Assembly: GCF_003858455.1 (NCBI RefSeq)
Contig: NZ_RQZF01000003.1
Location: 289,745-353,744, forward strand
Direction of reading: 5' to 3'
Length of the DNA stretch: 64,000 nucleotides
Source of the DNA: Schaalia canis
GTDB taxonomy: Bacteria; Actinomycetota; Actinomycetes; Actinomycetales; Actinomycetaceae
The notes under the pieces: model-generated
What the model saw: the letters and a program-made list of their open reading frames with translations, nothing else
Database searches by the model: none
What the model was told of the DNA's origin: nothing
Position numbers and translations under genes: made by a program
Shown: in pieces, positions 28,077 to 37,113 of the stretch
How positions within the stretch are numbered: the stretch's first letter is position 1
Layout: each line of letters begins with the position of its first letter

Positions 28077-28921
28077 TGTTCCTCCCAGCGGGATCGGGTC
28101 AGGGTCAGTGGAGTATGCGGGGGTGCGGCTCTATGGGGCCGCCGGGGTTGTCGCAGGTGTTGCGAACGGAGTGGGTCCTCCGGTGGTCGCAGTGGAGGCG
28201 TGGCGGGCCATTGAAGGCTGTGCCTGTCAGCACTGGCGTGTGCGCGGAGGATGCGCCCAGGCAGCACGTGAGTGGCGGCGTCACCGTTGGAATGTGCTGT
28301 TAATGCACGAAAACCCCTGTGAACGCGCGCAGCTTCAGTCAGTTTCTGCACGGATACAGGGGGTGTCATGGGGATATGAGGGTGCGCGGAATCGCATGCG
28401 GCGTCGTTGACGTCGACGCGGACGGCTTGCGCGGAGCGCACGAGCCCACCCGTCACTGTTTTCCTCCATGACTGAACGCGCAACCCGTCGGCTGCACGAG
28501 TGTTCACAAACAACGCTGATGATGTAGCGAAGTTCCTCATGAAGATTAGCGACATTCCAGCGAGGCGATGACCACGGCAGGTTTTTCCCGCTATTTCGCG
28601 CTTTTTTCGCCTGCCACAGGGGTCAAAGAATCAGCATTTGCGAAAGGGAATGCTTATCTTATTCAGGGCCAGGTGAGACAAGTCAGTCGCACACTTATCG
28701 ACGACAAGGACTTTTGGCCTAAAAATGGCCCCTCCCTGAGGCTTTAGCACTACCAGATCGCAGCAATCCCCTCCGCTCGGCACGAAAAGTAGAGGAACTG
28801 GACGCACACAGTGAGACCCGTGCGGGCACTACGCAAAGGCGACAGAACACCTTGCCCTGCCGCCTCACACACGCCTCTATATGAGACTCGCACCTACTTA
28901 GCGCTCACGCCTACTTAGCGC
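28077..28921 (-). promoter_or_regulatory. Long noncoding region upstream of nuoA
   Basis: About 845 bases with open frames that look spurious (Arg/Pro/His-rich, no ribosome site, no family). It must hold the promoter of the whole nuo operon. A TTGACC box with a poor -10 occurs near 28620 on the minus strand; no confident promoter was found. A 17-bp tandem repeat lies at its right end. Confidence 0.45.
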
Positions 28922-28926
28922 TCACG
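28893..28926. repeat. 17-bp tandem duplication across the menG stop
   Basis: CCTACTTAGCGCTCACG occurs twice head to tail (28893-28909, 28910-28926). The right copy covers the menG stop codon (28922-28924), so the last bases of the gene have been duplicated downstream. Confidence 0.85.
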
Positions 28927-29638
28927 CCAGGGGCTTAATCGCTCGATGCAGTGCCGCAATACCGCCGGTGAGGTTGCGATACTCAACGTCATCCCAACCC
29001 GCTTCACGAATAATGCGCCCCAGCGTCTCCTGATCGGGCCATGCCAGGATCGATTCAACCAGGTAGTCGTAGGCGTCTGGGTCAGAGGAAAAGACGCGAG
29101 CAATTGCTGGCATCACCGTTTCCATATGCGCACGATAGAGTCCACGGAAAGCAGCATTGGGGGGCGTGGAGAACTCACAGACGACAAGGCGTCCACCAGG
29201 CTTGGTCACACGCAGCATCTCTTTGAGAGCAGTGTCCGTTTCGGGAATATTGCGCAAGCCCCAACAGATGGTGACAGCATCGAAGGTGTCATCTTCAAAG
29301 TCCAGGGCCATAGCGTTGCCGAGGACAAATTCGATCTCGGGATGACGCTGCCGGCCAACCTCGATCATGCCTTCAGAGATGTCACACCCGATCACCCGCG
29401 CCCCTGATTCAGCCAGAATTGCCGAGGATGCCCCGGTCCCGGCAGCCACATCAAGGATCTTTTCACCCACCTGGGGGCCAACGGCATTACGCAGGGCACG
29501 CAACCACACCTGATCCATGCCGCCGGTGAGTAGCGCATTACTCAGGTCATAGCGGGCGGCCACGCGATCAAAGAGGCTGGCAATATGCTCAGGCTTTTTA
29601 TCCAGGTACACATTGGTGGACAAAGGGGCATCAGTCAT
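28922..29638 (-). CDS. menG: Demethylmenaquinone methyltransferase
   Basis: SAM-dependent methyltransferase for the last step of menaquinone synthesis (UbiE/MenG family), about 239 residues. Motifs: FDRVAARYDLSNALLTGG at the start, the SAM loop ILDVAAGTGASSAILAESG, and GLRNIPETDTALKEMLRVTK, the UbiE signature. The C-terminus ends RAIKPLA. GGAAAG lies 9 nt before the ATG at 29638, and a GTG at 29644 only 3 nt from it is a weaker choice. Single gene, divergent from the GntR operon. Confidence 0.92.
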   Translation of the reverse strand: MTDAPLSTNVYLDKKPEHIASLFDRVAARYDLSNALLTGGMDQVWLRALRNAVGPQVGEKILDVAAGTGASSAILAESGARVIGCDISEGMIEVGRQRHPEIEFVLGNAMALDFEDDTFDAVTICWGLRNIPETDTALKEMLRVTKPGGRLVVCEFSTPPNAAFRGLYRAHMETVMPAIARVFSSDPDAYDYLVESILAWPDQETLGRIIREAGWDDVEYRNLTGGIAALHRAIKPLA

Positions 29639-30043
29639 AGCCACTATCTTTCCATATCTGAGCCACTACCCCTGCCCAGCAAGCTGCCCCTATCAAGCAG
29701 CCAAACCTGCGCCCTCATCCAGTCGGGCCAGCACCCCTCCCAGCCGCGCGACTCACCTCGTCCAGCCACGCAACCAGCCGCGCGACCAGGCACGCCACCC
29801 CCGCATGACGTGACGTTTGTTGCGCTGTGGAGGACTTGCGACTTTATGGAGCAGGTATAGCTGTCACACAGCACAACAATTGGCATCCTGTGCAACAACT
29901 GTCACAAAACCTGCCCGGACACCCTGAACCCTCCCACCCGCCCAGGCTCAACCTCCTCTCGCCTACCTCCTAACGCGGTCAGCGCTTGACAGGCTCACTG
30001 GTTCTATGGTTCATTAGTCATGTAACGAACCAAGGAGGTGAGC
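29639..30043 (+). other. Intergenic between menG and the GntR operon
   Basis: No gene is seen. The left part is C-rich with short CGCGAC/CCAGCC repeats. The right end carries the promoter and operator described at 29986-30031. Confidence 0.5.
29986..30031 (+). promoter_or_regulatory. Promoter and palindromic operator of the ytrA-type operon
   Basis: A consensus -35, TTGACA, lies at 29986-29991. A 24-bp palindrome follows at 30008-30031 with arms GGTTCATTA and TAACGAACC (one mismatch in nine) around GTCATG, where the -10 should be. The regulator gene starts 13 bases later after AAGGAGG. This places a dimeric repressor directly on the promoter, the usual layout for autoregulated YtrA-type GntR proteins. 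Confidence 0.7.
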
Positions 30044-30424
30044 ATGTTCGATAACGACTCCCAACCGATCTACATCCAGATCGCCCACGACCTCGAACAC
30101 CAAATCCTGACGGGCGCACTCACGGAAGGAGACCAGGTGATGTCAACCACCCAATACTCCACGCTCTACCGCATTAACCCCGCAACCGTCGCCAAAGGCT
30201 TCTCACTCCTCATCGACGGCGGCATCCTCGAAAAACGCCGCGGCATCGGCACCTTCGTTGCCCCAGGAGCCCGCGATCGCCTCAACCAACGAGCCCGCGA
30301 AGCCTTCGTTGACGATCACCTTGCTCCCCTACTGAACCGCGCAGCCGACATTGGCATGACCCCCGAGGCTCTCATCGACCTCATCAGAACCCACTTCACC
30401 GAACTCACAGGGAGGACATCATGA
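30044..30424 (+). CDS. GntR-family regulator, YtrA type
   Basis: A 126-residue winged-helix repressor with the short C-terminal tail of the YtrA subfamily rather than a large effector domain. QPIYIQIAHDLEHQILTGAL and INPATVAKGFSLLIDGGILEKRRGIGTFV are the DNA-binding signatures. A GTG at 30038 is in frame, but the ATG at 30044 follows AAGGAGG by 5 nt and is chosen. First of three overlapping genes with an ABC ATPase and a membrane protein. YtrA-type operons often respond to cell-envelope stress or peptides, but the inducer here is unknown. Confidence 0.88.
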   Translation: MFDNDSQPIYIQIAHDLEHQILTGALTEGDQVMSTTQYSTLYRINPATVAKGFSLLIDGGILEKRRGIGTFVAPGARDRLNQRAREAFVDDHLAPLLNRAADIGMTPEALIDLIRTHFTELTGRTS

Positions 30425-31308
30425 CCACGCCCCTTACCGCGAGCGCAACCGGGCTGTCCTACCGTTACGGCAGGAACACCCTTGCCCTCGACAATCTGAC
30501 GCTATCCTTCCCGGCAGGCCAGATCAGTGGCCTCTTCGGCTCCAACGGCGCAGGCAAAACGACCTTGCTCAGCCTCATGGGCGGCCTGCTTTTCCCCTCT
30601 GCTGGCACCATCCACATTGGCGAGGAAACCCGCACGGATTACTTCTCCGGCAACGTGTCCCTGGTAGGGACGGGCGCCGATATGATCCTTAAGGATTTCA
30701 GCCTTGACGAGAGCATCAAAACCCACGCTGAGTTCCGCCCCACCTTCGAGCGCGCCCTCTTCGATGAGTTCCTTTCTCCGCTCAATATTGACCTCAGTAA
30801 GAAGGTCGATGCCCTCTCACGCGGGCAACGCTCGGCAATCTCGGCCGCGATTGGCCTGGCATCCCGGGCACCCGTGACAATCTTCGACGAGGTCACACTG
30901 GGCATGGATGCGCGCACGCGCCAGCGTTTCTACGACATGTTGCTCACCGACCACGAGGCGCACCCGCGCACCGTCGTCCTGTCTACCCATCTGATTGCCG
31001 AGGTTGAGCGCCTTATTTCCTCGGCGGTCATTATCGAGTATGGCCGCCTGGTGGCCCAGGGCACTCCCGAGGAAATTACCAGCAGTGTTTTCGCTGTCAG
31101 CGGCGAGGCCCGGCAGGTGCAGGCGTTTACTGATTCTCACCCTGAGTACACCCTGCTTGACCGCCGCGACGCTGGCTCTTTCACGCGTTTTCTTCTGCGC
31201 GGACAGGCTCCCCGCACCCTTCCCGCTGACATCACCTGCGAGGCGCGCGTAAGTTTTGACGAATGTGTCACGGCCCTTGGCGTGGACACCACCGAAATGG
31301 AGGCATGA
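30421..31308 (+). CDS. ABC transporter ATP-binding protein
   Basis: A 295-residue nucleotide-binding subunit. Walker A is GSNGAGKTT near residue 42, the signature loop is LSRGQRSAIS instead of LSGGQ, Walker B is VTIFDEVTLGMD, and STH is the switch histidine. The DEVTLGMD form (not DEPTSGLD) and the SRGQ signature fit the subfamily paired with YtrA regulators. Starts by ATGA overlap with the regulator; its stop shares one base with the next gene's start. Substrate unknown. Confidence 0.9.
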   Translation: MTTPLTASATGLSYRYGRNTLALDNLTLSFPAGQISGLFGSNGAGKTTLLSLMGGLLFPSAGTIHIGEETRTDYFSGNVSLVGTGADMILKDFSLDESIKTHAEFRPTFERALFDEFLSPLNIDLSKKVDALSRGQRSAISAAIGLASRAPVTIFDEVTLGMDARTRQRFYDMLLTDHEAHPRTVVLSTHLIAEVERLISSAVIIEYGRLVAQGTPEEITSSVFAVSGEARQVQAFTDSHPEYTLLDRRDAGSFTRFLLRGQAPRTLPADITCEARVSFDECVTALGVDTTEMEA

Positions 31309-32075
31309 TGAACACCAACGCTCCCATCAAGAAGCCTTTTGCTCTTGTCCCCTCAGCCGTGGGCACAGCCCTGGGGATCTTCCTGGGCATGATGGCCATT
31401 GGCGCAGTCTTTGCCTTGGGCACCTACCTGGTGGCCAGTAGGAACGGCACTCCTTTGACCATCAATGACTATCTGGTCGATAGCGTGTGGAAGGCCCTGT
31501 TTAGCGGGGCGATTGTGGGCTGGTATGGCTCGCTGACGGTGGCGGGTGCGGTCATGGCGATCTACTCGTGGAGTGTCCTCACCCAATGGCTGCGTGTGAG
31601 CGTCAACGCTGGGGATCGACGTTGGGACTTCTATGTCTCCTACTGTGCGGCTATCGCGGCCGCCCTCGGCCTGACCGCATTCCTGGGTGTCCTCCACATG
31701 TTGATTACCCCTGCTGGAATGATCGCCACCATCGACGATCGTATGAGCTTTGGCTTCAGGACGGCCTTTTCCCTGGAGGAGACGGCCTTCGATATTCAGA
31801 TTGGTGCTTCTCACGGGTGGACCTGGGTAGCTGCAGCCGTGCTCTTCATTGCGATCTTCTCATTGCTCAGCGGCGCTTTCGCCACGCTCTACCTGCACAG
31901 CGGTCGCACGCTTGACATCGTTCCCCTGGTTGTCCTCCTGATTATCGCGACTGTCGGGCTTGGATTTGTCTTTGAACAAGGCCTGGTGGGCTACCTTGCC
32001 ACTACGGCGTTGGTCCTGTTCCTGACGGCGGCAACTTGGTGGGGCATGCGCCGCGCACCGCTCATTCCACGATGA
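31308..32075 (+). CDS. ABC transporter membrane subunit
   Basis: A 255-residue integral membrane protein with about six hydrophobic segments (near residues 15-40, 60-80, 105-130, 160-200, 205-220, 225-245). It partners the ATPase of the same operon. GGAGG lies 4 nt before the second of two tandem ATGs (31305 and 31308), so 31308 is taken. The fold looks like ABC-2 type permeases. No motif tells the substrate; export of a peptide or antimicrobial is plausible by analogy only. Confidence 0.75.
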   Translation: MNTNAPIKKPFALVPSAVGTALGIFLGMMAIGAVFALGTYLVASRNGTPLTINDYLVDSVWKALFSGAIVGWYGSLTVAGAVMAIYSWSVLTQWLRVSVNAGDRRWDFYVSYCAAIAAALGLTAFLGVLHMLITPAGMIATIDDRMSFGFRTAFSLEETAFDIQIGASHGWTWVAAAVLFIAIFSLLSGAFATLYLHSGRTLDIVPLVVLLIIATVGLGFVFEQGLVGYLATTALVLFLTAATWWGMRRAPLIPR

Positions 32076-32110
32076 GCACATCTGAGCAGCATTTCATGTG
32101 ACATCACGCG

Positions 32111-32140
32111 TGGGGCTCCGGTCTGTTGGCCGGGGCCCCA
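32111..32140 (+). terminator. Hairpin after the ABC transporter operon
   Basis: Stem TGGGGCTCCGG/CCGGGGCCCCA with an 8-nt loop and one T-G wobble pair, 35 bases past the permease stop. No T-tract follows. Confidence 0.6.
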
Positions 32141-32349
32141 GCGTCTATACGCAAAACGAGGCGGACGCCAGGGCGAGGCATCAGGAAAAGCTGGAAGGAC
32201 GGCAGGAAAATATCGCAGTCGCGGAAAGCCTCTCTGCATCTGCCGCTCAGAATTTCCGCTCAGACCCACACCCCTAGGTTTTCGGCGGGCGCCACGCCCT
32301 CTGGCACTGAGGGAAACTGAGGGCAGAGCATCTTGGCTACGATGGGGGC

Positions 32350-33861
32350 ATGTCCGACCTGTCTGCCACGCTGTTGCCCTCCCCTTCAACCACTCCCGCT
32401 GATGCGCAGTTAATTGTCCGTATCGCGAGGATTCCCGTAGAACATCCGGCGCAGACACTCAGCCTCCACGAGTTACTGCCCGCCGACATTGACGGCACGC
32501 AAGCATGGTTTGGACACAGCCGCCGCATGGTTGGCTGGGGCGAGGCCGCTCGCATCACCGTGGTCGGCCCTCACGCAATCCGTGATGCTGCCCGCACCTG
32601 GGATGACCTGCGAGGCTCAGCCCGTGTGGAGTGCGTGTGCACACCCGCCTGCGCTGATGATGAAATGCCCGCCCTGCCCCTTGCGTTTGGGTCCTTCGGT
32701 TTCTCAGCCACCACCCCCGGTTTCCTTATTGTGCCTGACGTGGCTGTCATTGAAATGCCCGCAGGCAACGATGACACCCCTCATTCAACAACCGCACTGT
32801 GGGGTACTGACTGGGGTGGGCTCGGCCCTGCCCGTGGCACGCGATACGTCGTCACCACCCAGGTTGCCCGCGGAGAAGCTGGCAGTGTGAAGAGTACTGC
32901 CCACGAAAAGGGCGCTGACAGCGCGAGTGCGGCGGCTCAAACCTCGTCCAACGACGCAACGTCCACCGGGCTAGACGCTCCCTCACTCAACGATCCGCTG
33001 GCTGTTCTGGACGCGGCGCTCGCCACTCGCACCGCTGTTGCTCCCAACGCCCCCGAGGGCATCACCACAGCGCCGGGACGTATGACACAGGCACAGTGGA
33101 TGGCCTCCGTCAGTGAGGTGATTGAACTGCTGCGTGCGGGGGCGGCCTCGAAAGTGGTCATGAGCCGTGACATGGTCGTCCAATCCCCCACCCCCATCGA
33201 TCCGCGTTTCCTCCTGGAACGCCTCACCACGCTCTACCCCACTACCTGGGCGTATGCTGTCGAAGGACTCATTGGTGCCACCCCTGAAATGCTGGCGGCC
33301 ATGCACGGCGGGCAGGTGAGCTCTCGCGTGCTGGCGGGCACGACCTCGCCAGGAGAGGGCGAGGCCCTGATGTCGTCCATGAAGGATCGCACCGAGCACA
33401 TGTTTGCCGTGGAATCCGTGGCCCGCGCGCTCGCGCCGATTACTCAGACTCTGGACGTTCCCGAAGTACCGCAAGTCCTTGACCTGCCGAATGTGTCTCA
33501 CCTGGCCACCGATGTCACCGCGACCCTGGCCAGCGGCAATGTGTTGGACGTGATTGCCGCCCTACATCCCACGGCCGCCGTGTGCGGTACGCCCACCAAA
33601 CTAGCCTTCGATATTTTGGAGCGTTTCGAGTCCACCGAACGCGGCCGCTACTCCGGGCCCGTGGGCTGGGTTGATGGGGCTGGCGAGGGCGAATTCGGTA
33701 TCGCCCTGCGCTGCGGGCAACTGTCCGAAGCAGGACGCCGCCTGACCATTCTGGCAGGAGGTGGCATCATGCCCGATTCCATTCCCGAGGCCGAACTGCG
33801 TGAAACGCGGGCAAAGATGGCGCCCCTGCTACAGGCGCTGGGGATGAGCATTGCGGGCTGA
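32350..33861 (+). CDS. menF: Isochorismate synthase
   Basis: A 503-residue chorismate-utilising enzyme that makes isochorismate, the first committed step of menaquinone (or of a siderophore). Family motifs: GAASKVVMSRDM, GATPEMLAAMHGG, LAGTTSPGEGE, HPTAAVCGTPTK and YSGPVGWVDGAGEGEFGIALR. The presence of menB, menC, menD and menG nearby favours the menaquinone role over siderophore synthesis. The ribosome site is weak (GGGGG next to the ATG). Stands alone on the plus strand, convergent with the next gene. Confidence 0.88.
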   Translation: MSDLSATLLPSPSTTPADAQLIVRIARIPVEHPAQTLSLHELLPADIDGTQAWFGHSRRMVGWGEAARITVVGPHAIRDAARTWDDLRGSARVECVCTPACADDEMPALPLAFGSFGFSATTPGFLIVPDVAVIEMPAGNDDTPHSTTALWGTDWGGLGPARGTRYVVTTQVARGEAGSVKSTAHEKGADSASAAAQTSSNDATSTGLDAPSLNDPLAVLDAALATRTAVAPNAPEGITTAPGRMTQAQWMASVSEVIELLRAGAASKVVMSRDMVVQSPTPIDPRFLLERLTTLYPTTWAYAVEGLIGATPEMLAAMHGGQVSSRVLAGTTSPGEGEALMSSMKDRTEHMFAVESVARALAPITQTLDVPEVPQVLDLPNVSHLATDVTATLASGNVLDVIAALHPTAAVCGTPTKLAFDILERFESTERGRYSGPVGWVDGAGEGEFGIALRCGQLSEAGRRLTILAGGGIMPDSIPEAELRETRAKMAPLLQALGMSIAG

Positions 33862-33882
33862 GGCACTTCTGTGGCGGTTGTG

Positions 33883-33960
33883 GGCCCTAAATATGCGTCT
33901 TGTTGACAGAACTGCGCCGCACACGGGGCAGATTTAACAACAACGCGCAATATTAGGGCT
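33883..33960. terminator. Imperfect inverted repeat between convergent genes
   Basis: Arms around GGCCCTAAATATGCG (from 33883) and CGCGCAATATTAGGGCT (to 33960) pair with several mismatches across about 23 bases. The position between two converging genes suggests a bidirectional terminator. Confidence 0.4.
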
Positions 33961-33972
33961 ACGGTAGAGTTC

Positions 33973-36900
33973 TCATTCCCTGCCCCCAGCCAGTAGTGTC
34001 GCCAGGTGCACGCCGTCACGGTCAGCCAATTGGCGCGCCTGCGTCCGGCAGGAGAACCCATCAGCCAAGTACACGGCATCAGGATGCTCACGCAGGGCAG
34101 GAAGCAGGGAGTTTTCAGCAACGGCAACGGAGAGTTCATAGTGGCCCTGCTCCATCCCGAAGTTTCCAGCCAGACCACAGCAGCCTGACAGCTCCGTCAC
34201 CTGGGCTCCCAGGGATGCCAAGAGCGCCCGATCTGCCGCCCATCCCATGACTGAGTAGTGGTGGCAGTGCGGCTGGGCGACGACCTCTACGCCCGTCAGG
34301 TCGGGCAGGGTGCGTTCTTCGGCGGGGACCTCGGTCAATACTTCGGCCAGGGTCCGTGTCGCGGCCTTCACGGCATGCGCGCGTGGGTCTTCGGGCAGTA
34401 GATCAACGAGGTCATCACGCAGAACAGCCGTGCACGACGGTTCCACGCCAACAATGGGAATCCCATTAGCGGCGTAGGGGCCAAGCACGCCAAGCAGATC
34501 CTCAAGCTTGTGGCGGGCTGTTTCCAACTGTCCGGTGGTGATCCACGTCAGGCCACAGCAGGCATCGGGTGGGATGAGCACCGTGAAGCCATTGGCTTGT
34601 AAAACGCGCACGAGGTTCTTCGCACCCTCGGATTCCAAGGTCTGCGAGAAAGAGTCCGCCCACAGCACGACATAGCGGGGATCGCGAGCATCCGTCGAGG
34701 GCGCAGCGCACTCAGTACCCACGCTCTGCGCATGTGAAGCCTGCGCACCGGGGGTCTGCTCGTGCGAGGTGCGCGCATGGGGGGCAGGCGCGGGCGAGTC
34801 CTGTAACCCCTGAGATCGAGCCCACGCCGAGAAAGTCCCGTACTGCAAGGGCGCCATTTGGCGGCGCACATCCATCCCGAAAATACGGAAGAACAGGCGG
34901 CGGATGGGCTCGATCCCCAGCATGAGATTCCCCAGGGCTGCCACGGCAGGCACGCGAGCACTCAGGCGCCCCCACCTGGGCAGCCACCCCAGCATGTAAT
35001 GCGAGGCTGGACGCAGTTTGCCTCGGTAGCGCCGGTACAGTACCTCTGAGCGGAACTTCGCCATATCCACGCCCGCCGGACAATCCGATGAGCACGCTTT
35101 GCAGGCCAGGCACAGGTCCAGGGCTTCAGCGACCTCTGGCCCTGCAAGCGAGGTAACGAGGCGACCGTTCACGGCCTCCTGGAGGATGCGGGCGCGGCCT
35201 CGGGTGACGTCTTTTTCTTCGCCGGTGGCCGCGTAGGACGGGCACATAAAGGTGCCGGGGGTGTTCGCGCGGCACTTGCCCACGCCTGTGCAGCGGTGGA
35301 CAGCGGTGGTGAAGTCGCCGCCGTCCTCGTGGAAGGCAAAGCCTCGGGTGGCGGGGATGGGGGCGGCCTGGGGGCGGCGGAGATACTGGTCAAGCAGGTC
35401 AACGCCAGGCTGAGGGTCTTGCCCTGCCTCAGCATCCTGCCCGGCCTGGCCACTACCTGGTTCCTTCTTGCGTTCTTCTTTCCGCTGGGCGGCGACCTCG
35501 GCGCTCATGGGCGCGGTCAGCACGCCAGGGTTCAGCAGATTGCGCGGATCAAACAAGGCTTTGACCTGGGCAAACAGGTCAAGCATGTCGGGTGAGTACA
35601 TGAAGCGCAGCAATTCAGACCGCGAGCGCCCATCCCCATGCTCGCCCGAGATTGAGCCCCCGTAGCTGGCACAGATCTTCGCTGCTTCCTCCATGAAACG
35701 ACGCGAGTGGGCGACGCCCTCGTCAGTTTCGAGGGGCATATCCAGGCGCACATGCACGCACCCGTCCCCGAAGTGCCCATACAGTAGGCCATCAATGCCA
35801 TAGTCGGACATCAGCGCAGTGAAGTCACGCAGATAGCGGCCCAGGTTTTCTGGTGGGACGGCGGCGTCCTCCAGGCCGGGCCAGGCCGGAGCGTTGCCCT
35901 CGCCCGTCTCAGGGTTCACAGGCGTGCGCCCACCCAAGCCCGCCCCGTCCGCGCGAATACGCCACAGGGCAGCGGCCTCGTCCCCCGGAGGGTAGACGGC
36001 AACGGCGTCAGTGTGAGCATCGGCGGCCAAAGCCTGGGCGCGGGCGAGGGAATCTTCGGGCGAATCTCCGCCCATTTCGACCATCATCCACCCCTGCCCC
36101 TCAGGCAGCGGCGGCACGGCACCAGGGCCTTTGTGGCGGCGGACGACCTCGACAAGCTGCGCATCCAGGCCCTCGGCGGCCAGTGGTTTGTGGCGCAGCA
36201 GGGTTGGCACATCGTCGGCGGCCTCGATCATGGAGGGGTAGCCCAGGGCGACGAGGACGGGCGCGGTGGGCAGGGGGACGAGACGCACGGTGACGGCCAA
36301 GACGGTGACGAGGGTGCCTTCGGTGCCCACCAGCATGGCGGCGAGGTTTCGCTTGCCTTCGGGGGTGAGGTGTTCGAGGGAGAACCCTGATACTTGGCGG
36401 CCAAAGCGGCCAAGTTCGGTGCGGATCAGAGCCAGGTTGTCTGAGATGAGGTCAGCTAGGCCGGGCACTTCAGGCAGGGTGGCCTCGTGGGTGAGATTCG
36501 CGGTGAAGCGCCTGCCCAGGCCGTCCACGCAGTCCAGGGCGACGACATTATCCGAGGTTCGCCCCCAGGCGGTGGCGTGGGGGCCGCAGGCGTTGTTACC
36601 GACCATGCCGCCAATGCTCGCCCGGTTCATGGAGGATGGGTCGGGGCCAAAACGTAGCCCGTAGGGGGCGGCGGCGGCTTGGAGGGTGGCTTGAATGCAG
36701 CCTGGTTCGACGAGGGCGGTGCGCGCCTCGGGGTCAATGCTGATGACGCGGTTGAGGTGGCGGGTGAAGTCGATAATGATGCCGGGCCCGCAGGCGTTGC
36801 CCGCGCATGAGGTGCCTCCGCCTCTGCTGGTGACGGGGATGTTGTGTGTGCGGCAGGCTGCCAGGATGGCGAGCACGTCCTCGGTGGATTGGGGGAAGCA

Positions 36901-37056
36901 CACGGCGGCGGGGACGACGCGGTAGTTTCCTGCGTCGGTGGAGTAGCGTGCGCGCCCGCCCACACTCAGATCGACGAGGTTCTCGCGGCCGTGCTCTTGG
37001 GCGTAGTCGTGGAGTTCGTCGAGGAAAGCAAGAGGAAGTTCGACGCTGTCGGTCAC
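33973..37056 (-). CDS. YdiJ-like FAD-linked oxidoreductase with Fe-S domains
   Basis: A 1027-residue protein. Residues ~1-520 are an FAD_binding_4 domain (SRGGGTSCAGNACGPG; GGMVGNNACGPHATAWG) and an FAD-oxidase C domain. Residues ~590-720 carry two Fe-S clusters (CTGVGKCRANTPGTFMCPS and CLACKACSSDCPAGVD). The C-terminus has CCG-type modules (DACCGLTW, LSGCCGLAGNFGME). Such proteins oxidise a D-2-hydroxyacid (D-2-hydroxyglutarate or D-lactate) and pass electrons toward quinone. A Pro/Ala/Glu-rich linker occurs near residues 520-560. It starts 57 bases after menB on the same strand, so probably shares its transcript. The substrate cannot be assigned. Confidence 0.85.
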   Translation of the reverse strand: MTDSVELPLAFLDELHDYAQEHGRENLVDLSVGGRARYSTDAGNYRVVPAAVCFPQSTEDVLAILAACRTHNIPVTSRGGGTSCAGNACGPGIIIDFTRHLNRVISIDPEARTALVEPGCIQATLQAAAAPYGLRFGPDPSSMNRASIGGMVGNNACGPHATAWGRTSDNVVALDCVDGLGRRFTANLTHEATLPEVPGLADLISDNLALIRTELGRFGRQVSGFSLEHLTPEGKRNLAAMLVGTEGTLVTVLAVTVRLVPLPTAPVLVALGYPSMIEAADDVPTLLRHKPLAAEGLDAQLVEVVRRHKGPGAVPPLPEGQGWMMVEMGGDSPEDSLARAQALAADAHTDAVAVYPPGDEAAALWRIRADGAGLGGRTPVNPETGEGNAPAWPGLEDAAVPPENLGRYLRDFTALMSDYGIDGLLYGHFGDGCVHVRLDMPLETDEGVAHSRRFMEEAAKICASYGGSISGEHGDGRSRSELLRFMYSPDMLDLFAQVKALFDPRNLLNPGVLTAPMSAEVAAQRKEERKKEPGSGQAGQDAEAGQDPQPGVDLLDQYLRRPQAAPIPATRGFAFHEDGGDFTTAVHRCTGVGKCRANTPGTFMCPSYAATGEEKDVTRGRARILQEAVNGRLVTSLAGPEVAEALDLCLACKACSSDCPAGVDMAKFRSEVLYRRYRGKLRPASHYMLGWLPRWGRLSARVPAVAALGNLMLGIEPIRRLFFRIFGMDVRRQMAPLQYGTFSAWARSQGLQDSPAPAPHARTSHEQTPGAQASHAQSVGTECAAPSTDARDPRYVVLWADSFSQTLESEGAKNLVRVLQANGFTVLIPPDACCGLTWITTGQLETARHKLEDLLGVLGPYAANGIPIVGVEPSCTAVLRDDLVDLLPEDPRAHAVKAATRTLAEVLTEVPAEERTLPDLTGVEVVAQPHCHHYSVMGWAADRALLASLGAQVTELSGCCGLAGNFGMEQGHYELSVAVAENSLLPALREHPDAVYLADGFSCRTQARQLADRDGVHLATLLAGGRE

Positions 37057-37113
37057 GGCCTCTCCTTTGTGTGGGTGTGGGGTTGGGGTGTGGTGAGAAG
37101 CTGCTAGAAGTAG

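Noticed and set aside
28073..28555. A 160-codon minus-strand frame ending on the nuoA start
   Set aside because: Arg/Pro/His-rich, no family, weak start; nuoA has its own strong ribosome site inside it.
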